Positions 8,835 through 18,239 are shown, numbered from the stretch's first letter. The stretch: 64,000 nucleotides of DNA from Pleomorphomonas diazotrophica (GCF_002844595.1 NZ_PJNW01000001.1:124001-188000); one strand, 5' to 3'. Translations and numbers: made by a program. Notes: a model not told the origin generated them from the letters alone.

Positions 8835-8950
8835 CTGCGGTGGTCAATCTTGAGGATTGATCCGGTCCCGTCGCCCCCCATAGACTGGCGACTTCGCCGA
8901 GGTCTTCGGGCCTCATGTCGATATGAGGTGCCTCAAAGCGGCCGGAGCGA

Positions 8951-9892
8951 ATGAAGCTGAAGCGTTACTTCTGGCCGATGGTGGCGACGGCGACGATCGT
9001 GCTGTCCGTCTGGCTTCTTCTCCGGGAACTTCGCGGGCTTTCCCTGGAAAAGGTTGGCGACAGCCTCGCCGCGATCCCTTCGCCGCACTGGGCGCTCGCG
9101 GCCGGCAGCACGCTCTTGGCCTACGCGGCGCTCGCCGGCTACGACCGCGTGGCTCTCCTCCATCTCGGCAAGCGAATCAGCTGGTGGTTCATCACCATCT
9201 GCTCGTTCACCACCTACGCGCTGTCGCACAACATCGGCGCCTCGGTGGTGTCGGGCGGTGTGGTTCGCTACCGCGCCTATTCCACCAAGGGGCTGTCGCC
9301 GGCCGAAATCGGCCTGCTTGTCGCCTTCTGCTCGTTCACCTTCATTCTTGGCACGATAACGCTGATTGGCTTGGTGCTGGTGCTCGATCCCGACATCATG
9401 CTGCGTTTCGGCGATCTCCTGCCCATCACGGCGTCGCGGGCGACTGGCGTCTTGTTACTGCTGCTGGTAGCGCTCTACATCCTGGGCAGCGTCATGCGGT
9501 TCAAGCCGCTGCGTCTCGGGCCGCTGGTCATCGACTATCCGTCGCTTCATGTGACGCTGTCGCAGCTTGCCGTGGGCGTGTGCGAGCTGTTGGGGGCGGC
9601 GGGCATCATCTATTTCGCGCTGCCCGATGCCGGAAACCCCGGCTATTTCATCGTCTTGGGCATCTTCCTGATGTCCTTCTCCGCGGCGCTGATCTCGCAT
9701 GTCCCGGGCGGGCTCGGCGTGCTCGAACTGGTGTTCGTCATGGGGCTGCCGGACATGGCTGACGCCGACGTGATCGCCGCGCTTCTGGTGTTCCGCCTGT
9801 TCTATCTCATTCTTCCCTTCATCATGGCGCTGGTCGTGGTGATGCTGTTCGAGCGTTCGCGCTTCCGTTCGGAGGCATCGGAGGAAATATGA
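8951..9892 (+). CDS. UPF0104 / lysylphosphatidylglycerol synthase-like membrane protein (YbhN-like)
   Basis: 313 residues with about eight hydrophobic segments. It matches the membrane (flippase-like) half of MprF: HNIGASVVSGGVVRYRAY near residue 95 and SHVPGGLGVLE near residue 255 are signature stretches. It lacks the cytoplasmic aminoacyl-transferase domain, so it is not a lysyl-PG synthase; its substrate is unknown but a lipid is likely. The ATG at 8951 has a good ribosome-binding site (GGAGCGA). The nearby sequence gives no functional partner. Confidence 0.78.
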   Translation: MKLKRYFWPMVATATIVLSVWLLLRELRGLSLEKVGDSLAAIPSPHWALAAGSTLLAYAALAGYDRVALLHLGKRISWWFITICSFTTYALSHNIGASVVSGGVVRYRAYSTKGLSPAEIGLLVAFCSFTFILGTITLIGLVLVLDPDIMLRFGDLLPITASRATGVLLLLLVALYILGSVMRFKPLRLGPLVIDYPSLHVTLSQLAVGVCELLGAAGIIYFALPDAGNPGYFIVLGIFLMSFSAALISHVPGGLGVLELVFVMGLPDMADADVIAALLVFRLFYLILPFIMALVVVMLFERSRFRSEASEEI

Positions 9893-10010
9893 TCCGGGCC
9901 GGCTGGAACATGGCGATGGCTTTCAGGTTTCTTTCCCGCGTCCCCTGATATGCGCTATCATCGTCCCCTGCCGATGAGACGCCGGGGCCCCGGACGAAGG
10001 ATGCGCGACG

Positions 10011-10253
10011 ATGACCATCTCCAGCCTGCCGCTCCTGGTTCGCTTCCTGATACGCCACGCGGCGATCGGCTTCGGCATTGCCGTGCTGTTCGTCGGGATG
10101 ATGCTGGCCTTCGATGTCGGCGGTATCGCCACGCTGATCTTCGCCTCGTCCTCGGCCGTGCTGGCACTGGCCATCCTGACCTTCTCGGTTGGGCTGACCT
10201 TTTCCAGCGTGCAGATGGGCTTCGCCGTGATGTTCCTGCGCGACGACGGCTGA
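10011..10253 (+). CDS. Small hydrophobic membrane protein, function unknown
   Basis: 80 residues with two predicted membrane helices (about 14-35 and 38-60) separated by a short turn, ending FLRDDG. The start is supported by AGGA 8 bases upstream. I do not recognise a named family. It lies between the UPF0104 gene and the acetate carrier on the same strand, with gaps of about 120 and 150 bases, so an operon link is not evident. Confidence 0.6.
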   Translation: MTISSLPLLVRFLIRHAAIGFGIAVLFVGMMLAFDVGGIATLIFASSSAVLALAILTFSVGLTFSSVQMGFAVMFLRDDG

Positions 10254-10403
10254 CGGCGCCCGACGCCGGCCTGTCTCGGTATGCGTCTTTCCCAACTCGT
10301 TTTTCCAGGCATCTCCTCTAGGGATGGCGCCGCCGGAGCTTTGCCGCGGGCGTTGATACGCCTCGGCGCGCCGGTCGTTGCTTCTCCTGACTGGATGTTT
10401 GCC

Positions 10404-10994
10404 ATGAGTTCCGCTCACCCGACCGACGCCACCGCCAATCCCGCCCCGCTCGGGTTGATGGGCTTCGGCATGACCACCATGCTTCTCAACTTCCACAATG
10501 CCGGCTTCTATCCGATGGATACGATGATCCTCGCCATGGGCATCTTCTACGGCGGCATCGCCCAGATGATCGCCGGCATCATGGAATGGAAGAAGGGCAA
10601 CACCTTTGCCGCCACGGCCTTCACCAGCTACGGCATGTTCTGGCTGGCGCTGGTCGGCCTCATCGTTCTGCAGAAGACCTCGCTCGGCATCGCCGGTCCG
10701 TCGCCCGACGCCGCCATGCCGGCCTTCCTTGGCATGTGGGGCGTGTTCACCGCCATTCTGTTCATCGGCACGCTGCGCCTCAACCGCGCCCTGCAGGTGG
10801 TGTTCGGCTCGCTGACCGTGCTGTTCGCGCTGCTCGCCATCGGGGATGCCACCGGCAACGAGGCCATCACCCGCCTTGCCGGCTGGGAAGGCCTGTTCTG
10901 CGGCGCCTCGGCCATTTACGCCGGCCTGGCTCAGGTGCTGAACGAGGTCTATGGCCGTACCGTCTGGCCGATCGGCCCGGTAAGCCGCGCCTGA
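10404..10994 (+). CDS. satP: Acetate/succinate uptake transporter, GPR1/FUN34/YaaH family
   Basis: 196 residues from the ATG at 10404, six hydrophobic segments. The family signature [14 protein letters not shown] is at residues 12-25, followed by [28 protein letters not shown] and [19 protein letters not shown], all close to E. coli SatP. The protein is an inner-membrane channel-like carrier of acetate and other monocarboxylates, proton-coupled. ATG at 10395 is an in-frame alternative; 10404 has GGA at a better distance. It is followed by a strong hairpin. The PEP carboxykinase at 33.3 kb would serve growth on the same substrates. Confidence 0.9.
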   Translation: MSSAHPTDATANPAPLGLMGFGMTTMLLNFHNAGFYPMDTMILAMGIFYGGIAQMIAGIMEWKKGNTFAATAFTSYGMFWLALVGLIVLQKTSLGIAGPSPDAAMPAFLGMWGVFTAILFIGTLRLNRALQVVFGSLTVLFALLAIGDATGNEAITRLAGWEGLFCGASAIYAGLAQVLNEVYGRTVWPIGPVSRA

Positions 10995-11010
10995 TTTTAC
11001 GACGAACGAA

Positions 11011-11036
11011 CGCGGGGAGGGGATTCTCCCCGCGTC
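11011..11036 (+). terminator. Hairpin after satP
   Basis: Perfect 10-bp stem ACGCGGGGAG/CTCCCCGCGT, 6-base loop, 14 bases after the satP stop. No T-run follows, so termination efficiency is uncertain. Confidence 0.5.
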
Positions 11037-11126
11037 CGGCATGCCCGATCCCCGCCTCCACCAACGCGACCCGGCGGAACCGCCATCCCCTCATCACTGC
11101 CTAGCTATTTCTCCGTCTTGTTGCGA

Positions 11127-11156
11127 CGTATTTATTTCAGTAAATGCGTATATACG
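11127..11156 (+). promoter_or_regulatory. AT-rich palindromic operator candidate of the sulfur fusion gene
   Basis: CGTATTTA (11127-11134), six bases, TAAATGCG (11141-11148) forms a 7-of-8 dyad, overlapped by a perfect 10-bp palindrome CGTATATACG (11147-11156). They lie 24-53 bases before the start at 11180 in an otherwise GC-rich region. ArsR-type persulfide sensors (BigR/SqrR) commonly control such genes through AT-rich dyads, but no such regulator gene is in view. Confidence 0.45.
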
Positions 11157-11179
11157 TGCTACATGGAATGGAGCGGGAC

Positions 11180-13678
11180 ATGAAGATCATCATCATCGGC
11201 GGCGTTGCCGGCGGCGCCACGGCGGCGGCCCGCCTGCGCCGCCTCGACGAGAGCGCGGACATCGTCCTTGTCGAACGAGGTCCCTACATCAGCTTCGCCA
11301 ACTGCGGGCTGCCCTATCACATTTCCGGCGCCATTCCCGAGCGCAACAAGCTGCTGGTCACCTCCGAGGCGGGGTTCGAGGCGCGTTATCATGTCGACGT
11401 TCGCTCGCGAACCGAGGCGATCTCCATCGACCGGGCGGCCAAGACCGTGATCCTTCGCAACCTCGACAGCGGTGAGGAGACGGTCGAGCGCTATGACCGC
11501 CTGCTGCTGTCGCCCGGCGCCGAGGTGCTGAAGCCGCCCATTCCCGGCATCACTTCGCCGCGCATCTTCACGCTGCGCAACATCCCCGATCTCGACCGCA
11601 TCATGGCCTCGCTTGCCGAGAGCAAGCCACGCCGGGCGGTGGTGATCGGCGGCGGCTACATCGGGCTGGAAGTGGCCGAGAATTTCCACGAGCGCGGGCT
11701 GTTCACCACCGTCGTCGAGGGCGCCCCGCATGTTCTCGCTCCCTTTGACGATGAGATGGCGGCCATCGTCCACGCCCACATGCGCGACAAGCAGATCGAA
11801 CTGCACCTTGACGACAAGGTCGAGCATTTCGAGGATCGACCGGATCACACCATCGTTTTCCTGGCGTCCGGCAAGCGCATCCAGGCCGATATCGTGGTGC
11901 TGGCAATCGGCGTGCGGCCGGAAGTGAAGCTCGCGCGCGACGCCGGTCTGGACCTCGGTACCATCGGCGGCATCAAGGTCGACGAGCATCTCACGACCTC
12001 CGACCCCGACATTTTCGCGGTCGGCGACGCCATCGAGGTAATGAACAAGGTGTCCGGCCGCATGGCGCTGATTCCGCTGGCCGGCCCGGCCAATCGGCAG
12101 GCGCGCATCGTCGCCGACAACATGCTGTCCGCCACGCAAAAGGACTACAAGAGCTACGGCGGCACGCTCGGCACCGCCATTCTCAAGGTGTTCGATCTCG
12201 CTGCCGCCTGCACCGGCCTCAACGAGACGGCGGTCAAGGCGCTGGGCATTCCCTACCGGGCCAGCATCACCCATTCCGGCTCGCATGCTTCCTACTATCC
12301 CGGCAGCCAGCAGATCAGCCTGAAGCTGGTCTATGGTCTCGACGGCACCATCCTCGGTGCCCAGGCCGTGGGTATCGATGGGGCCGACAAGCGCATCGAC
12401 GTCATCGCCACGGCGATCCGCGCCGGCCTGAAGGTAACCGATCTCACCGAACTGGAACTCGCCTACGCTCCGCCCTTCGGCTCGGCCAAGGATCCGGTCA
12501 ACATCGCCGGCTATGTCGCCGAGAACGTGCTGAACGGCAGCCATGAGATCATCGGCTGGCGCGAGTTGCGCGATCTGCTCGCGGAGAATCCCGCCTCCGT
12601 CCAGCTCGTCGACGTGCGGACGCCCGAGGAGTTCTCGATCCGCACGCTGCCGGGCGCCCGCAACATCGAGCTCGACCACCTGCGCGAACGGCTTGGCGAG
12701 CTCGACCCGGAAAAACCCTTGATCATTTTCTGTCAGGTCGGCCTTCGCGGCTATCTCGCCTATCGCATCCTGAAGCAGGCGGGCTTCAAGGATGTGCGCA
12801 ATCTGACCGGCGGCTTTAAGACCTATGCCTGGGCGACGGAGAAGCAGGCCAGCCCCGATCTCTTCGATTATGAAGACATCCGCCGTCGCGACCCCTCGGA
12901 GATGGAGGCGCAGAAGAGCGGCTGCCGTGTGGCTGTGGCGGGCGACGTCCAGATGCTCGATGTCACGGGCTTGCAGTGTCCCGGCCCCATCCTCAAGACA
13001 TTCCGCGCCATCGAGGCGATGGATGTAGGCGAACTCCTTGAGGTGAAGGCCTCGGACCCGGCCTTTGGCCGCGACATCCGCGCCTGGGCCGACAAGACCG
13101 GTCACCAGTTGCTTGGCGTCGGCAGCGAGAAAGGTGTGATCACCGCCCGCATTCGCAAGGCGGTGCCGGCTTCGGTTCCCGCCGAACAGACGGCGATACC
13201 GGTCCGCGACGGCACGACTCTGGTGGTGTTCTCCGGCGACCTCGACAAGGTGATGGCGTCGCTGATCATCGCCAACGGTGCGCTCGCCATGGGCTCGAAG
13301 GTGACGTTGTTCTTCACCTTCTGGGGGCTCAACGTGCTCCGGAAGCCTGATGTGCCGGCCCCCCGGAAACCGATCATCGATGCAGCTTTCGGCGTCATGC
13401 TGCCGAAGGGCGCCGGCCGGCTCAATCGCTTGTCCAATATGAACTTCGGCGGCCTCGGCGGCCGACTGATGCGCAAGGTAATGGGTGACAAGCACGTGGA
13501 TACGCCGGCGAGTCTGCTTGCCTCGCTGGTCGATGGCGGCGCCACGCTCGTCGCCTGCCAGATGTCGATGGACGTCATGGGTATCCGTCGCGAGGAACTG
13601 ATCGACGGCGTCGAGATTGGCGGCGTCGCCACCTTCCTCGGGGAAGCGCAGCAGTCAGCGGCCACCCTGTTCATCTGA
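11180..13678 (+). CDS. CoA-disulfide reductase/rhodanese/TusA/DsrE four-domain fusion
   Basis: 832 residues from the ATG at 11180, preceded by GGAGCGGG; in-frame codons further upstream lack a site and overlap the operator. Residues 1-450 are a FAD/NAD(P)H disulfide reductase: IIIIGGVAGGATAAARLRR is the FAD-binding turn and Cys42 in SFANCGLPYH matches the single redox Cys of CoA-disulfide reductases. Residues 455-555 are rhodanese, with the active Cys near 517 in IFCQVGLRG. Residues 590-655 are TusA-like (VTGLQCPGPILKT, Cys about 599). Residues 680-832 are DsrE-like (VVFSGDLDKVMASLIIANGA). Together they would reduce CoA or glutathione persulfides and pass sulfane sulfur between thiols. The sulfide:quinone reductase downstream supplies such persulfides. 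Rhodanese fusions are common; the full four-domain form is known but less so. Confidence 0.88.
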   Translation: MKIIIIGGVAGGATAAARLRRLDESADIVLVERGPYISFANCGLPYHISGAIPERNKLLVTSEAGFEARYHVDVRSRTEAISIDRAAKTVILRNLDSGEETVERYDRLLLSPGAEVLKPPIPGITSPRIFTLRNIPDLDRIMASLAESKPRRAVVIGGGYIGLEVAENFHERGLFTTVVEGAPHVLAPFDDEMAAIVHAHMRDKQIELHLDDKVEHFEDRPDHTIVFLASGKRIQADIVVLAIGVRPEVKLARDAGLDLGTIGGIKVDEHLTTSDPDIFAVGDAIEVMNKVSGRMALIPLAGPANRQARIVADNMLSATQKDYKSYGGTLGTAILKVFDLAAACTGLNETAVKALGIPYRASITHSGSHASYYPGSQQISLKLVYGLDGTILGAQAVGIDGADKRIDVIATAIRAGLKVTDLTELELAYAPPFGSAKDPVNIAGYVAENVLNGSHEIIGWRELRDLLAENPASVQLVDVRTPEEFSIRTLPGARNIELDHLRERLGELDPEKPLIIFCQVGLRGYLAYRILKQAGFKDVRNLTGGFKTYAWATEKQASPDLFDYEDIRRRDPSEMEAQKSGCRVAVAGDVQMLDVTGLQCPGPILKTFRAIEAMDVGELLEVKASDPAFGRDIRAWADKTGHQLLGVGSEKGVITARIRKAVPASVPAEQTAIPVRDGTTLVVFSGDLDKVMASLIIANGALAMGSKVTLFFTFWGLNVLRKPDVPAPRKPIIDAAFGVMLPKGAGRLNRLSNMNFGGLGGRLMRKVMGDKHVDTPASLLASLVDGGATLVACQMSMDVMGIRREELIDGVEIGGVATFLGEAQQSAATLFI

Positions 13679-13703
13679 GCTGCCTGACCTACAAGAAATC
13701 TCG

Positions 13704-13732
13704 AAGGGCCGTCACGCGAGTGGCGGCCCTTT
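13704..13732 (+). terminator. Terminator after the sulfur fusion gene
   Basis: Stem AAGGGCCG/CGGCCCTT with an inner CAC/GTG pairing and GCGA loop, 25 bases after the stop, followed by T only briefly. It separates the fusion gene from the sqr transcription unit. Confidence 0.65.
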
Positions 13733-13847
13733 GGTACGTCTGGAGGGACAGTTCCTCGACCAAAGTTGCATCGGCGTTCATGACGCAAAGCGGTATATAA
13801 GAAAGTACTAAATTAAAGAATGGGCGCTTGCCCATGGGAGAGCGAAC

Positions 13848-15146
13848 ATGTCGCACGTGGTGGTGCTGGGGGCAGGGCTCGGCGGGACGATCATGGCCTA
13901 CGAGCTTCGCAAGCTTCTCGGTCGCGAACATCAGGTAACCGTCGTCAACAAGGGGACGACCTACTCCTTCGTACCCTCAAATCCCTGGGTCGCGGTCGGC
14001 TGGCGCGACCCCGCCTCGGTCGAAGTGGACCTCTCGCCGGTTTTCACGAAAGCCGGCATCGCCCTTCGTTCGGAGGGCGCCGAGCGTTTGATTCCGGAAG
14101 AAAGCCGAATCGAACTGATTGGTGGCGAGATCGTCTCCTACGACTATCTCGTCGTGGCCACCGGTCCGGAGCTGGCGTTTGACGAGGTACCCGGCCTTGG
14201 CCCGGAGGGGCACACGCAATCGATCTGCCAGGTTGGCCACGCTGTCGAGGCCAAGGCGGCAGTCGGTCGCCTGATCGCCAATCCGGGTCCGGTGATCATC
14301 GGCGCGGCGCAAGGAGCCTCGTGCTTCGGCCCGGCTTACGAGTTTGCCTTCGTGCTGGACAAGGCCTTGCGCGACGCCAGGGTCCGCGATCGCGTGCCGA
14401 TGATCTTCGTGACACCGGAGCCCTATATTGGCCATCTCGGTCTCGACGGCGTCGGCGACACCAAGGGGCTGCTCGAAAGTCAGTTGCGCAGCCATCACAT
14501 CAAATGGATCACCAATGCGCGCATCGAGGCGGTCGACGACGGCGTGATGCATGTCGAGGAACTGACCGAGGACGGAGCGCCCAAGGCCCGGCACGATTTG
14601 CCGTTCGCCTTCTCGATGATCCTGCCGGCCTTCCGGGGCGTTGGCGCGGTGCGGACCGCCGCCGGCCTCGTCAATCCGCGCGGCTTCGTCACCATCGACC
14701 GGCACCAGCAGAATCAGACGTTTCCGAACATTTTTGCCATCGGCGTTTGCGTCGCCATACCGCCAATGGGAAAGACGGCGGTGCCGGTGGGCGTGCCGAA
14801 GACCGGCTTCATGATCGAGTCCATGGTGACGGCAACCGCCCATAACATCGGGCGGATGATCGCGGGCAGGGCGCCCAACGCCGAGGCATCGTGGAACGCC
14901 ATCTGCCTTGCCGACTTCGGCGACAACGGCGTCGCCTTCGTTGCCCAGCCGCAGATTCCGCCGCGCAACGTCAACTGGTCATCATCAGGCTATTGGGTGC
15001 ACGTCGCCAAGGTCGGCTTCGAGAAGTATTTCCTCAGAAAGATCCGGACCGGCCAGTCCGAGCCCTTCTACGAGAAGCTGGCCTTGCAGATCATCGGCGT
15101 GGACAAGCTGCGCTCCATCAAGTTCGACGATAACGCCGCCGCCTGA
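13848..15146 (+). CDS. sqr: Sulfide:quinone oxidoreductase (FAD-dependent)
   Basis: 432 residues. VVVLGAGLGGTIMAYEL is the FAD-binding turn; PSNPWVAVG and YDYLVVATGPEL are family stretches. Cysteines at 127, 159 (in QGASCFGPAYEF) and 353 occupy the three positions that are catalytic in characterised SQRs; Cys301 is extra. The C-terminus carries an amphipathic stretch (YWVHVAKVGFEKYFLRK) suited to peripheral membrane binding. The enzyme oxidises sulfide to polysulfide or a thiol persulfide and reduces membrane quinone. The type assignment within the family is left open. It has its own AT-rich upstream region (13790-13820) after the preceding terminator, so it may be separately promoted. With the fusion enzyme it makes a sulfide detoxification or oxidation pair. 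Confidence 0.87.
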   Translation: MSHVVVLGAGLGGTIMAYELRKLLGREHQVTVVNKGTTYSFVPSNPWVAVGWRDPASVEVDLSPVFTKAGIALRSEGAERLIPEESRIELIGGEIVSYDYLVVATGPELAFDEVPGLGPEGHTQSICQVGHAVEAKAAVGRLIANPGPVIIGAAQGASCFGPAYEFAFVLDKALRDARVRDRVPMIFVTPEPYIGHLGLDGVGDTKGLLESQLRSHHIKWITNARIEAVDDGVMHVEELTEDGAPKARHDLPFAFSMILPAFRGVGAVRTAAGLVNPRGFVTIDRHQQNQTFPNIFAIGVCVAIPPMGKTAVPVGVPKTGFMIESMVTATAHNIGRMIAGRAPNAEASWNAICLADFGDNGVAFVAQPQIPPRNVNWSSSGYWVHVAKVGFEKYFLRKIRTGQSEPFYEKLALQIIGVDKLRSIKFDDNAAA

Positions 15147-15168
15147 TCGTACTCTTCCCAAAACAGAG

Positions 15169-15200
15169 CGGCGCGGCCCGTGAGGACCGCGCCGTTTCTT
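15169..15200 (+). terminator. Terminator of sqr
   Basis: Perfect 8-bp stem CGGCGCGG/CCGCGCCG, 10-base loop, followed by TTTCTTGT. It lies between the convergent sqr and permease genes and may serve the plus strand mainly. Confidence 0.75.
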
Positions 15201-15221
15201 GTCGCGTCAGGTCGCCGTCTG

Positions 15222-16586
15222 TTACTCGGCAGGGGCCGTCCGGGCGTTGCCGCGGAACAGGAAGCCGACGTAGAGGACGATCAGCCACACCGGCAACACC
15301 AGCACCGAGAGGCGCATGTCCGGCATCTGCGTCATCATGACCAGGATCACGGCCATGAAGGCAACGCAGAAGTAGTTGGCGATCGGGTAGAAGGGTGCCG
15401 GGAAGGTCAGCTTGCCGACATCGGCGGCGTGCGCCTTGCGGAACTTCATGTGGACCAGCACGATCATCACCCAGGTGATGGTGGCGGCAGTGGTGGCAAC
15501 GGCCATCACCTGCATGAAGGCGCCTTCGGGGATCAGGTAGTTGATGGCGACGACGACCAGCGTGCAGGCCGACGAGAACAGGATCGCCACATAGGGAACC
15601 TTGTTGGCGCCGAGCTTGGTGAAGAACTTGGGCGCATTGCCTTGCTCGGCGAGGCTGTAGAGCATGCGGCCGTTGGAGTAGATGCCGGAGTTGTAGACCG
15701 AGATCGCCGCCGTCAGCACCACGAAGTTCAGGATATGGGCGGCTGAGCCGATGCCGAGCTTGCCGAAGATCGTCACGAACGGGCTGCCTTCCATGCCGAC
15801 CTGGTTCCACGGGAAGATGATCATCATCACCGTGAGGGCGCCGATGTAGAAGATCAGGATACGCCACATGACCTGGCGGATGGCCTGCGGGATCGACTTC
15901 TTGGGATCGTCGGCTTCGCCGGCGGTGATGCCGATCAGCTCGGTGCCGCCGAAGGAGAACATGACGACCACCAGCGACAGGAGCAGGCCCCACATGCCGT
16001 TAGGGAAGAAGCCGCCGTGTGCCCAGAGATTGGAGAGGCCGGTCGCTTCGCCGCCGAGACCGAAAACGATCAGCACCAGGCCGAGCACGATCATGCCGAT
16101 CACCGCCAGCACCTTGATGATGGCGAACCAGAACTCGGCTTCACCATAGAGCCGGACGTTGATCAGGTTGACGGCGGTGATCGTCACCAGAACGATCAGC
16201 GAGGTCAGCCAGGCCGGGAAGTCCGGGAACCAGTAGGCGACGTAGATGCCCACCACCGTCAGTTCGGCCATGGAAACGAGAATGTAGAGGAACCAGTAGT
16301 TCCAGCCGGCCAGGAAGCCCGCGAACTCGCCCCAGTACTTGTAGGCGAAGTGGCTGAAGGCGCCGGCCACCGGCTCTTCGGTCGACATCTCACCGAGCAT
16401 GCGCATGATGAGATACATCACGAAGCCGCCGATGATGTAGGAGACGATGATGCCCGGACCCACCAGTTGGATCGAGGCGGCGGAGCCATAGAACAGGCCC
16501 GTTCCGATCGCCCCGCCGAGGGCGATCATCTGGATGTGGCGGTTTTTGAGGCCGCGCGCGAGATGCGATTGCGTGTCTGAAGACAT
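15222..16586 (-). CDS. Amino acid permease, APC superfamily (aromatic amino acid type)
   Basis: 454 residues, twelve hydrophobic segments. The N-terminal GLKNRHIQMIALGGAIGTGL is the hallmark of the proton-coupled amino acid transporter branch that contains AroP, PheP, CycA and GabP. EMSTEEPVAGAFSHFAYKYW and FSFGGTELIGITAGEADDP are further family stretches. Position directly downstream of tryptophanase on the same strand (128-base gap with a hairpin) makes tryptophan or another aromatic amino acid the best guess for substrate; sequence alone cannot separate it from other APC members. It is probably the distal gene of a tnaA-permease operon, analogous to tnaA-tnaB in E. coli, although TnaB belongs to a different family. 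Confidence 0.85.
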   Translation of the reverse strand: MSSDTQSHLARGLKNRHIQMIALGGAIGTGLFYGSAASIQLVGPGIIVSYIIGGFVMYLIMRMLGEMSTEEPVAGAFSHFAYKYWGEFAGFLAGWNYWFLYILVSMAELTVVGIYVAYWFPDFPAWLTSLIVLVTITAVNLINVRLYGEAEFWFAIIKVLAVIGMIVLGLVLIVFGLGGEATGLSNLWAHGGFFPNGMWGLLLSLVVVMFSFGGTELIGITAGEADDPKKSIPQAIRQVMWRILIFYIGALTVMMIIFPWNQVGMEGSPFVTIFGKLGIGSAAHILNFVVLTAAISVYNSGIYSNGRMLYSLAEQGNAPKFFTKLGANKVPYVAILFSSACTLVVVAINYLIPEGAFMQVMAVATTAATITWVMIVLVHMKFRKAHAADVGKLTFPAPFYPIANYFCVAFMAVILVMMTQMPDMRLSVLVLPVWLIVLYVGFLFRGNARTAPAE

Positions 16587-16653
16587 GATGTCCTCCCGTT
16601 GTGCCGGATAACGCGGGTGTGGGTGGCCCGATATCCGGTCGGTCCCCCGTCGG

Positions 16654-16691
16654 GGCGGGCGCCTTCCCCTCCTCGGTTTACGGCGCCCGCC
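16654..16691 (-). terminator. Intercistronic hairpin between tnaA and the permease
   Basis: Perfect 10-bp stem GGCGGGCGCC/GGCGCCCGCC (16654-16663 with 16682-16691) around an 18-base loop, 23 bases after the tnaA stop. There is no T-run, so it more likely stabilises or tunes the upstream message than stops it outright. Confidence 0.5.
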
Positions 16692-16714
16692 TGCTTGGTC
16701 CGGTCGGTTCGCCC

Positions 16715-18151
16715 TTACTGGGCGGCGACCGTGTATTCCTCTTTGAACACCTTGCCGGCCTCATTGGCGATCGGCTCGAGGTGGGCCTGGAAGTGCCTGA
16801 GGATCGGCGGCTCCCAGGTGATGCGATAGCCGCGCTTGATGGTGTGGGCGCGCTTCTTGATCTCGATCAGGGCCTCGGCCATGATGTCGATGTGTGCCTG
16901 CGTGTAGACCCGGCGCGGAATGGCGAGACGGGTGAACTCGAAATCGGCCTTGAGCTGCTCGCCCGTGTCCGGGTGGTTGCCGAGCATGTAGGAACCGATG
17001 TCGCAGGTGCGAATGCCCGCTTCCTTGTAGAGCTCGACGGCCAGCACCTGGCCGGGATACTCATTATAGGGGATGTGCGGGAACATCGCGCGGGCGTCGA
17101 CGAACACGCCGTGGCCGCCGACCGGAGTCTGGTAGCCGATGCCGGCGTCGTCGAGACGGGCGGCGAGATACTCGACCTGACCGATGCGATAGCGCAGGTA
17201 GTCGTTGTCGATGCCTTCGTAGAGGCCGATGGCCAGCGCCTCGAGATCGCGGCCGGAGAGGCCGCCATAGGTGAAGAAGCCCTCGTAGGAGATGCAGTTC
17301 GCCTTGATCTTGAGGATCAGCGGCGAGTTGGCATCCTTGACGCCGAGGAGACCGCCCATGTTGACGATGGCGTCCTTCTTGGCGGACATGGTGAACATGT
17401 CGGCATAGGAGAACATCTCGCGGATGATGTCCTTGATCGACTTGTTCTGATAGCCGGGCTCGTCGCGCTGCACGAAATAGGCATTCTCGGCGTAGCGGGC
17501 GGCGTCGATGTTGAACGGGATGCCGTTGGCCTTGGCAACCTCCGCCACCTCGCGGATGTTCTGCATCGACACCGGCTGGCCGCCGGCCGAGTTGTTGGTG
17601 ATCGTCATGACGATCAGGCCGATGTTCTCGGCGCCCAACTCGGCGATGGTCTTCTTCAGCTTCTCGACGTCCATGTTGCCCTTGAAGGGCGCGCGATGCG
17701 ACGGGTCCTTGGCAACCGCGACGACACAGTCGATGCAGCGGGCGCCGGTCAGTTCGACGTGGGCGCGCGTCGTGTCGAAGAACATGTTGGAGATGGCGAA
17801 CTTGCCCTTGCCGAGCAGGATCGGAAACAGCACCTTCTCGGCGGCGCGGCCCTGATGCACCGGCTGGATATAGCCGTAGTTGAAGATGTCCTTGCCCGCT
17901 TCGAGCAGCTTGTAATAGCTCGACGCGCCGGCATAGGCCTCATCGCCGCGCATCACGCCGGCCCACTGCTCCTGGCTCATGGCGCCGGTGCCGCTGTCGG
18001 TCAGGAGATCGATGTAGCAATCCTCGCCGGAGAGATAGAAGACGTTGTAGTGCGCCGCGGCGATCTTCGCCTCGCGCTCCTCCGCCGTGAGCATCCGAAG
18101 CGGCTCCACCGCCTTGATCCGGAACGGTTCGGGGAAATACTTGATAGCCAT
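16715..18151 (-). CDS. tnaA: Tryptophanase (tryptophan indole-lyase)
   Basis: 478 residues, the size of E. coli TnaA. A PLP enzyme splitting tryptophan to indole, pyruvate and ammonia. Diagnostic stretches: [56 protein letters not shown], and [16 protein letters not shown], in which the second Lys (about residue 258) would bind PLP. The near relative tyrosine phenol-lyase has CLAVTVNLAGGQ and SGKKDCLVN at the corresponding places; this protein follows the TnaA pattern, including [15 protein letters not shown]. The start has a strong GGAGG site. Operon with the downstream permease; the divergent YheO-type regulator and an inverted repeat in the shared upstream region suggest its control. Tryptophanase is uncommon in Hyphomicrobiales. 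Confidence 0.92.
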   Translation of the reverse strand: MAIKYFPEPFRIKAVEPLRMLTAEEREAKIAAAHYNVFYLSGEDCYIDLLTDSGTGAMSQEQWAGVMRGDEAYAGASSYYKLLEAGKDIFNYGYIQPVHQGRAAEKVLFPILLGKGKFAISNMFFDTTRAHVELTGARCIDCVVAVAKDPSHRAPFKGNMDVEKLKKTIAELGAENIGLIVMTITNNSAGGQPVSMQNIREVAEVAKANGIPFNIDAARYAENAYFVQRDEPGYQNKSIKDIIREMFSYADMFTMSAKKDAIVNMGGLLGVKDANSPLILKIKANCISYEGFFTYGGLSGRDLEALAIGLYEGIDNDYLRYRIGQVEYLAARLDDAGIGYQTPVGGHGVFVDARAMFPHIPYNEYPGQVLAVELYKEAGIRTCDIGSYMLGNHPDTGEQLKADFEFTRLAIPRRVYTQAHIDIMAEALIEIKKRAHTIKRGYRITWEPPILRHFQAHLEPIANEAGKVFKEEYTVAAQ

Positions 18152-18239
18152 TGTCCGTTACCTCCTACAGACCATTGGGCACCCCGGTCGTCGCGAGCGA
18201 CTGGCGGACAGCGTCTCTAGGAATCTGCAAACATTTTTC

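Noticed and set aside
10281-10403. Upstream extension of satP
   Set aside because: The family signature begins at about residue 12 of the shorter form; the longer one has no ribosome-binding site.
11159-13495. 778-codon open frame on the minus strand opposite the sulfur fusion gene
   Set aside because: Mirror of a GC-rich gene; the protein is Asp/His/Arg/Gly-rich with no family resemblance, while the plus-strand gene has four clear domains.
16715-18151. Tyrosine phenol-lyase instead of tryptophanase
   Set aside because: [26 protein letters not shown] and [12 protein letters not shown] follow TnaA, not the phenol-lyase pattern.
16601-18220. 539-codon plus-strand frame opposite tnaA
   Set aside because: Antisense shadow; biased composition (Val/Asp/Glu/Gly-rich), no recognised motif.
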